From: an uncultured Asticcacaulis sp.
GTDB lineage: Bacteria > Pseudomonadota > Alphaproteobacteria > Caulobacterales > Caulobacteraceae
Assembly (NCBI GenBank): GCA_946480525.1
Contig: CAMLLA010000179.1
Location: forward strand, 1 to 8,131
DNA: 8,131 nucleotides
Direction of reading: 5' to 3'
Positions 3,600 to 8,131 of the stretch are shown here, one piece after another (position 1 is the stretch's first letter; every line of letters starts with the position of its first letter). Below the pieces are notes generated by a model. That model did no database searches. It worked only from the letters and a program-made list of their open reading frames with translations, and was not told the origin of the DNA. Both the position numbers and the translations under genes were made by a program.

Positions 3600-5672
3600 G
3601 TCCAGCATTTGCGGCAGGACCCTGGGCTCGGCATTGCCGCCGCCGTAATAGACATAGAGCGGCACGCCCGAGCGGCCATAGAGTTGAAGATAGCGCGAAA
3701 TCTCGGCATCCTGATTGGTCCAGTCGCCGACCATGTAGGTCGTGCGCGTCGATTTCAGTGCGTCGGCTACTTCCTGTGTTTGCAGCACCAGGCGCTCATT
3801 GACCTTGCACGTCACGCACCAGGCGGCCGTCATGTCGACGAGCACGGGTTGACCGGCCGCCCGCAGTTCCGTCAACCTTTGTACGCTGAAAGCCGTGTGA
3901 GGCGTTTGCGTCGGGTTGGACGCTACTGGCGGGCTGGCGGTACGGTCGACCCGCGGCAAGGCGCCGGCGCCCACGGCGAGGACAAGGCCCGCGCCCAGGA
4001 TTCCCACCTTGATCATCCCGGGCAGGGCGTGGATCGGCAGGACGGCTGTGATAATGGCGGCAAACGCCAGCAACAGCAGGAGCACGCCCGTTATCTGGAC
4101 CTGTTGGGCGAACACCCAGACCAGCCACAGGGCCGCGCCGTACATCAGGACCGACAGCGCGATCTTCAGCCAGTTCATCCATTGGCCGGGCCTGGGTAAC
4201 GCCTTGGCAACGCTTGGAACAAGCGTGACCAGGAAGGTCAGAAGCACGATCGGCAGGGCAAATCCCACGCCCAGCGCCGTGAAGATGGCAAAACCCGTCA
4301 ATCCGCCCTGGGCCAGGGCCACGCCGATGGCGGTCGCCATGAAGGGGGCCGTGCAGGGAGCCGCGACGATGACGGCCAGCACGCCGGTCAGGAAGGCGGA
4401 GACCAGCGGACGCTTCTGGTCGAAGGCGCCGGCGCCGATGCCTTGCAGCGACGAACCGATATTGAAGACGCCCGACATGTTGAGCGCCACCAAAAGCATG
4501 ACGATGGCGAGGACGGCGACGACATAGGGCGATTGCAGCTGGAAACCCCAGCCAAGCGAAGCACCGGCGCCCTGCGCCAGTTGCAGCAGTCCGGCCAGAG
4601 CAACGAAACTCAAGATCGCCCCGGCGCCATAGACCAGCGACTCAGTGCGCGCCAGTTTGGTGTCATGGCCGGCGCGCGACAGGGCCAGAAGCTTCATCGA
4701 CAGGACCGGGAAGACGCACGGCATCAGATTGAGGATCAGCCCGCCGAGAAACGCCAGCCCCATGGCGACGAACAGGCCGCCCGATTGCAGCTCCGGCGCC
4801 GGTGCCGCGCCCAATCCGTAGGTGCCCGCCGGAAGGCTGGCGCGCGTGAGCGTTATATTAAAAGTCTTGCCGTCTCCAAGCGATAGCACGCCCTGCAACG
4901 GGCCTTCGGGGAGGACGGTGGCGCCCGGCCTGGTGCGCAGGGTAAAGCCCTCCGCACCCATGTCGAGCGTCTGAGGCGCCGACGCGCTCAGCAGTTTTTC
5001 CTGTACCGGAAAGAAGTAGGCGCCCTGCGGCCGCGCCAGGGCCTCGCGCGCGGCGGCGTCGCCGGCCTTGAAGCCGAGTTCCGCCACGCCGTTGTTCAGC
5101 GCGATGGTGCCTGTGATGTTGGCGGTCCGGGGCAGGGCGGCCGTGGCCCTGGCGACAAGGCCGGCATCCGGTCCGGGCTTGGCCGGGCCAACGGTCAGGC
5201 GCGTGGAAACCTCCAGGCTTTCCGGGATGCACTGGGCTTCGCAGACCAGGAAGTTGACGCGCGCCCTGATCGGCAGGGCTTCGCCGGCGGCCAGGCCTGA
5301 CCTGTTGGTCAGAACGATCACTGTGGCGGTCCGGCCGTCATAACCGAAGCTGTTGAGGCCAAGCGTCGGCAGCATCTTCGGCGCCGGCCACGCTGCGTCG
5401 CCCGCCGTCATGCCGTCCGGCAGGCTCCAGCTGATCCGCGTCGGCAAGCCGGCGTCGCCGGCATTGATCCAGTAGGTGTGCCAGTTCTTTGCCGGTGTAT
5501 GTTCCAGCACCAGCCGGACCTGGCCGCCTTCGGGCACGGAGGTCGACTCCGCGACCAGGCGAGCCTTTATATGGGCGCTTTCGCCGTCGGCGGCCCGGGC
5601 CATGGTGGCACATGAAAGTGCCGCCATAAGTGTCAGCAGAAAGCGGGCAATCGGTCCGGCCAGAAAACGCAC
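3558..5672 (-). CDS. ScsB/DsbD-family transmembrane protein-disulfide reductase
   Basis: Carries reducing electrons from cytoplasmic thioredoxin across the inner membrane to periplasmic thiol proteins. The 704-residue protein has a signal peptide (residues 1-27, ending MARA), a periplasmic N-terminal domain of the ScsB type (NWHTYWINAGDAGLPT at 63-78, cysteine pair VCEAQC at C144/C148), a hydrophobic core of about eight helices (300-565) with NLMPCVFPVLS (C319) and AAPCTAPF (C440), and a C-terminal thioredoxin domain with WCVTC (C619/C622) and a cis-proline GVP at 669-671. These are the three cysteine pairs of the DsbD relay and all are intact; the only other cysteine, C21, is in the signal. 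The start is GTG 5672, preceded by AAGGTGA. ScsB in Caulobacter is known to reduce ScsC, a thioredoxin-like ScsD and a periplasmic peroxiredoxin; none of these genes is in the window. It could be annotated as dsbD; the N-terminal domain favours ScsB. Confidence 0.93.
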   Translation of the reverse strand: MRFLAGPIARFLLTLMAALSCATMARAADGESAHIKARLVAESTSVPEGGQVRLVLEHTPAKNWHTYWINAGDAGLPTRISWSLPDGMTAGDAAWPAPKMLPTLGLNSFGYDGRTATVIVLTNRSGLAAGEALPIRARVNFLVCEAQCIPESLEVSTRLTVGPAKPGPDAGLVARATAALPRTANITGTIALNNGVAELGFKAGDAAAREALARPQGAYFFPVQEKLLSASAPQTLDMGAEGFTLRTRPGATVLPEGPLQGVLSLGDGKTFNITLTRASLPAGTYGLGAAPAPELQSGGLFVAMGLAFLGGLILNLMPCVFPVLSMKLLALSRAGHDTKLARTESLVYGAGAILSFVALAGLLQLAQGAGASLGWGFQLQSPYVVAVLAIVMLLVALNMSGVFNIGSSLQGIGAGAFDQKRPLVSAFLTGVLAVIVAAPCTAPFMATAIGVALAQGGLTGFAIFTALGVGFALPIVLLTFLVTLVPSVAKALPRPGQWMNWLKIALSVLMYGAALWLVWVFAQQVQITGVLLLLLAFAAIITAVLPIHALPGMIKVGILGAGLVLAVGAGALPRVDRTASPPVASNPTQTPHTAFSVQRLTELRAAGQPVLVDMTAAWCVTCKVNERLVLQTQEVADALKSTRTTYMVGDWTNQDAEISRYLQLYGRSGVPLYVYYGGGNAEPRVLPQMLDKAAVIRMLKDGAR

Positions 5673-5876
5673 ACGTCACCTTTTGAATGGGTCCGGCCCT
5701 GTTGTGCCGCGCCGCGCGGCCTGCGTAAAGCCCCACCTGCCGCAAAACGCCGGGAGAGCGTCGGGGAACATTAAGAAAAATTCAGAATACAAACGGTTTC
5801 ATCTGTATCATGGTCGCGCAGCCGGGGGCGGCGCCGAAGGTCGCTCCGCATCTGTATTCCTTGCGAGAGACCCTTC
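5673..5876. other. Divergent intergenic region between the disulfide reductase and peptidase genes
   Basis: 204 bases holding the 5' ends of both genes. An A/T-rich patch (5770-5800) in otherwise GC-rich DNA is the likely promoter area. The best + strand -10 is TATCAT (5806-5811), whose nearest -35, TTCAGA (5781-5786), has a long 19-base spacing. The peptidase start has only a weak GCGAGAGA ribosome site. I see no clear operator. Confidence 0.4.
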
Positions 5877-7991
5877 ATGCGCACCCTTCGCACGCTCCTG
5901 TTCACCACCGCCCTTGTCCTGCCGCTGGCCGCGCCGGTCCTGGCGGCCGTTACCTCCGACCAGCGCGCCCCGGCGCACCGCCCGCACACCTTTGTCGAAG
6001 ACGCCCTGAGCGGAGATGACGCCGCGCGCATGGCCGAGCTGGGCAAGAGCTATGGTGTCTGGGGCTTCGATACCGCAGGCATGGACACGTCCGTAAAGCC
6101 GGGCGACGATTTCAACCTCTACGCCAATGGCAAGGCTTTGGCCGCCATGAAGATCCCGGGCGACCAGCCGGGCTATGGCAGCTTCAATCGCCTGGCCGAC
6201 CTGTCGGAGCTTCAGCTCAAGGCGCTGGTTACGGGGCTGGCGGCGCGTAATGACCTGAGCGGTTCCGAGCTGAAGGTCGCCGACCTCTACCGCAGCGCCA
6301 CCAATGAAACACTCAAGAACAAGCTGGGCGCCGCCCCCCTGGCGCCGGAACTGAGCCGCATCCGCAATATCGGCAACAAGTCGGACATGGCGAAATTCAT
6401 GGGCTGGACCTCGGAAGGCTTCGGCTCCGCCTTCTTCAGCCTCTACGTCTATGACGACGCCAAAAAGCCCGGTTACTACGCCCTGCAACTGGCGCAGGGC
6501 GGGCTGGGACTGCCTGACCGCGACTACTATCTGTCGGACACCTATGCCGACAAGAAGGCCGGTTACGAAGCCTACATCACCGATATGCTCCGCCTCGTCG
6601 CCTGGCCCGATGCCGCCAAGTCCGCCAAGGACATCGTCGCCATGGAAACGAAGATCGCCGAGGCGCACTGGACGCGCATCGAAAGCCGCGACGACACCAA
6701 GACCTACAACCCGATGAAGCTCAGCGAGCTGCCGGCCTATGCGCCCGGCTTCGACTGGAAAGCCTTCTTCGCCGGCGCGCGTGTCTCCTCCGCGAAAAAA
6801 GTCATTGTCGCCCAGAACACCGCCTTCCCTAAAATCGCTAAAGTTTATGCCGATGCGCCGCTTGAGACGCTCAAGGCCTGGGCGGCTTTCCGGGCCGTCG
6901 ACCAGGCCGCGCCCTACCTGTCGGACGCCTTCGTCGACCGCCGCTTCGAGTTCCGCCTCAAGTCGCTCTATGGCATCGAGGAACAGCGTCCCTTATGGAA
7001 GCGCGCGCTCAGCGTCACCGACGAACGCATGGGCGAAGCGCTCGGCAAGGCCTATGTCGCGACCTACTTCCCGGCCGAATCCAAGGCCAAGATGGAAGGC
7101 CTGGTCGGTGACCTTTTGGCTGCCATGAAGATCCGCATCGAAAAGCTCGACTGGATGAGCGCGCCGACCAAGGCCAAGGCGCTGGAGAAGCTTTCCACCT
7201 TCGGTGTCAAGATCGGCTATCAGAACAAGTGGCGCGACTATTCGGCCCTGACCATCAAGCCGGACGACCTCGTTGGAAACCTCAACCGCTCCAGCGTCTT
7301 CGAGTGGGACTATCAGCGCGCCCGCATCGACAACAGGATCGACCCCGGTGTCTGGGAAATGACGCCGCAGACGGTCAATGCCTACTACTCGCCCACCAAG
7401 AATGAGATCGTCTTCCCGGCCGCCATCCTTCAGCCGCCCTTCTTCGATCCGAAGGCCGATGCGGCGGTCAACTACGGCGCCATCGGTGGTGTCATCGGCC
7501 ACGAAATCGGTCACGGCTTCGACGATCAGGGCCGCAACTACGACTCGACCGGTGCGCTGAAAGACTGGTGGCAAAAGGAAGATGCCGAGAAGTTCGACAT
7601 CCAGGTCAAGAAGCTGGGGGCGCAGTTCGACGCCTATGAAGTCGCCCCCGGCGTGCACGTCCAGGGCGGCCTGACCATGGGCGAGAACATCGGCGATCTC
7701 GCGGGTCTGACCCTGGCACTCGAAGCCTACCATCTGTCGCTGGACGGCAAGGAAGCGCCGATCCTCGACGGCCTGACCGGTGAGCAGCGCGTCTTCCTCG
7801 GCTGGGGCCAGGTCTGGCAGTCGAAGTACCAGACCGACTTCATGAAGTTCCTCGTCTCATCTGACCCGCACGCGCCCGATCAGTTCCGCGCCCTGTCCGC
7901 GCCGCGCAACATGGACGCCTGGTACAAGGCCTTCAACGTGACGGACGGCAAATATTACCTGAAGCCCGAAGACCGCGTCCGCATCTGGTAA
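5877..7991 (+). CDS. Secreted M13-family zinc metallopeptidase (neprilysin/PepO-like)
   Basis: Endopeptidase that cleaves short peptides in the periplasm or outside the cell. Of 704 residues, 1-23 are a signal peptide (MRTLRTLLFTTALVLPLAAPVLA). The M13 N-terminal domain starts near residue 63 (GFDTAGMDTSVKPGDDFNLYANG). The catalytic domain carries the substrate-binding NAYY (N501, A502), the zinc motif HEIGH (H542, E543, H546), the third zinc ligand and its partner in ENIGD (E603, D607), and HAPDQFR (H665, R671), matching the transition-state histidine and arginine of neprilysin with the same spacing. The chain ends VRIW, where many M13 enzymes end CRVW, and it has no cysteine at all, unlike the disulfide-rich animal members. 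All catalytic residues are present, so it should be active. It is divergent from the ScsB gene with no functional link visible. Length is usual for the family. Confidence 0.95.
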   Translation: MRTLRTLLFTTALVLPLAAPVLAAVTSDQRAPAHRPHTFVEDALSGDDAARMAELGKSYGVWGFDTAGMDTSVKPGDDFNLYANGKALAAMKIPGDQPGYGSFNRLADLSELQLKALVTGLAARNDLSGSELKVADLYRSATNETLKNKLGAAPLAPELSRIRNIGNKSDMAKFMGWTSEGFGSAFFSLYVYDDAKKPGYYALQLAQGGLGLPDRDYYLSDTYADKKAGYEAYITDMLRLVAWPDAAKSAKDIVAMETKIAEAHWTRIESRDDTKTYNPMKLSELPAYAPGFDWKAFFAGARVSSAKKVIVAQNTAFPKIAKVYADAPLETLKAWAAFRAVDQAAPYLSDAFVDRRFEFRLKSLYGIEEQRPLWKRALSVTDERMGEALGKAYVATYFPAESKAKMEGLVGDLLAAMKIRIEKLDWMSAPTKAKALEKLSTFGVKIGYQNKWRDYSALTIKPDDLVGNLNRSSVFEWDYQRARIDNRIDPGVWEMTPQTVNAYYSPTKNEIVFPAAILQPPFFDPKADAAVNYGAIGGVIGHEIGHGFDDQGRNYDSTGALKDWWQKEDAEKFDIQVKKLGAQFDAYEVAPGVHVQGGLTMGENIGDLAGLTLALEAYHLSLDGKEAPILDGLTGEQRVFLGWGQVWQSKYQTDFMKFLVSSDPHAPDQFRALSAPRNMDAWYKAFNVTDGKYYLKPEDRVRIW

Positions 7992-8002
7992 CCAGGGTGC
8001 CA

Positions 8003-8028
8003 GCGCTGAAGGAGCGAAGCGTTAGCGC
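8003..8028 (+). repeat. Hairpin containing a 13-base motif shared with the hisS upstream region
   Basis: GCGCT (8003-8007) pairs with AGCGC (8024-8028) after the peptidase stop. The 3' half, GAAGCGTTAGCGC (8016-8028), occurs exactly on the minus strand at 2632-2620. It may be a copy of a small dispersed repeat. Confidence 0.4.
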
Positions 8029-8109
8029 AAGGAAAAGCCCCCTCAACCCGGAAACGTGATGTCACGAGTGGATGGGCCACATGCTCATAACGTTTATGGA
8101 ATGACAAAA

Positions 8110-8131
8110 GCCCGTCTCGTCAGAGGCGGGC
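8110..8131 (+). terminator. Intrinsic terminator hairpin at the window edge
   Basis: GCCCGTCTC (8110-8118) pairs with GAGGCGGGC (8123-8131) with one G-U pair and a GTCA loop. An A-run (8106-8109) precedes it, and the expected T-run would lie just outside the window. It probably ends the peptidase transcript about 120 bases after its stop, or is the bidirectional terminator shared with the next gene. Confidence 0.65.

Noticed and set aside
5288..5303. CTGACC/GGTCAG inverted repeat inside the ScsB gene, another TGAC-N6-GTCA match
   Set aside because: It is in coding sequence and lacks the TGACA-C core of the three intergenic sites, so I treat it as chance.
5765..5800. GGAAC followed by CGGTTT, resembling a general stress (EcfG-type) promoter before the peptidase gene
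   Set aside because: The spacing of about 24 bases is too long for that class, which needs about 16-17.
5808..6668. 286-codon minus-strand frame opposite the peptidase gene
   Set aside because: Antisense shadow; the M13 peptidase with full catalytic motifs occupies the other strand.
1..8131. Mobile element, CRISPR array, tRNA/rRNA genes, toxin-antitoxin or defence system
   Set aside because: No transposase, integrase, regular direct repeats with spacers, tRNA cloverleaf or defence-gene motifs were found on either strand.

Overview
The window looks like chromosomal core sequence from an alphaproteobacterium, most likely of the Caulobacterales (Caulobacter/Asticcacaulis-like). The grounds are high GC coding sequence, a histidyl-tRNA synthetase with the alphaproteobacterial motif 2 (GPGRLREFMQ), a ScsB-type disulfide reductase and a secreted M13 peptidase. 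The taxonomic call is an inference from sequence style. No mobile element, CRISPR array, tRNA or rRNA was seen.

Layout from left to right: the last 40 codons of an unidentified + strand gene (2-124); a small predicted lipoprotein gene of unknown function (252-722, +); a 358-base convergent intergenic region packed with inverted repeats, holding a bidirectional terminator and a candidate minus-strand small RNA (about 824-979); hisS (1081-2553, -) with an apparently leaderless start; a 57-codon membrane microprotein gene (2745-2918, +) with a strong promoter and Shine-Dalgarno; a secreted 169-aa protein of unknown function (3040-3549, +); a 704-aa DsbD/ScsB-family transmembrane disulfide reductase (3558-5672, -); a divergent 204-base gap; a secreted 704-aa M13 (neprilysin/PepO-like) zinc metallopeptidase (5877-7991, +); and an intrinsic terminator hairpin cut by the window edge (8110-8131).

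Functionally, hisS is tRNA charging and is unrelated to its neighbours. The rest is envelope biology. ScsB/DsbD moves electrons from cytoplasmic thioredoxin to periplasmic thiols. Three small exported or membrane-anchored proteins nearby (252-722, 2745-2918, 3040-3549) each present exactly two cysteines on the periplasmic side, so they are plausible but unproven clients. The large M13 peptidase contains no cysteine.

The best hunting leads are the structured intergenic region with a candidate sRNA, the unannotated-style microprotein, a TGAC-N6-GTCA palindrome that recurs in three intergenic sites, and a 13-base motif shared between the hisS upstream region and the region after the peptidase gene. 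I see no clear new multi-gene system; most of the window is ordinary housekeeping and envelope sequence.
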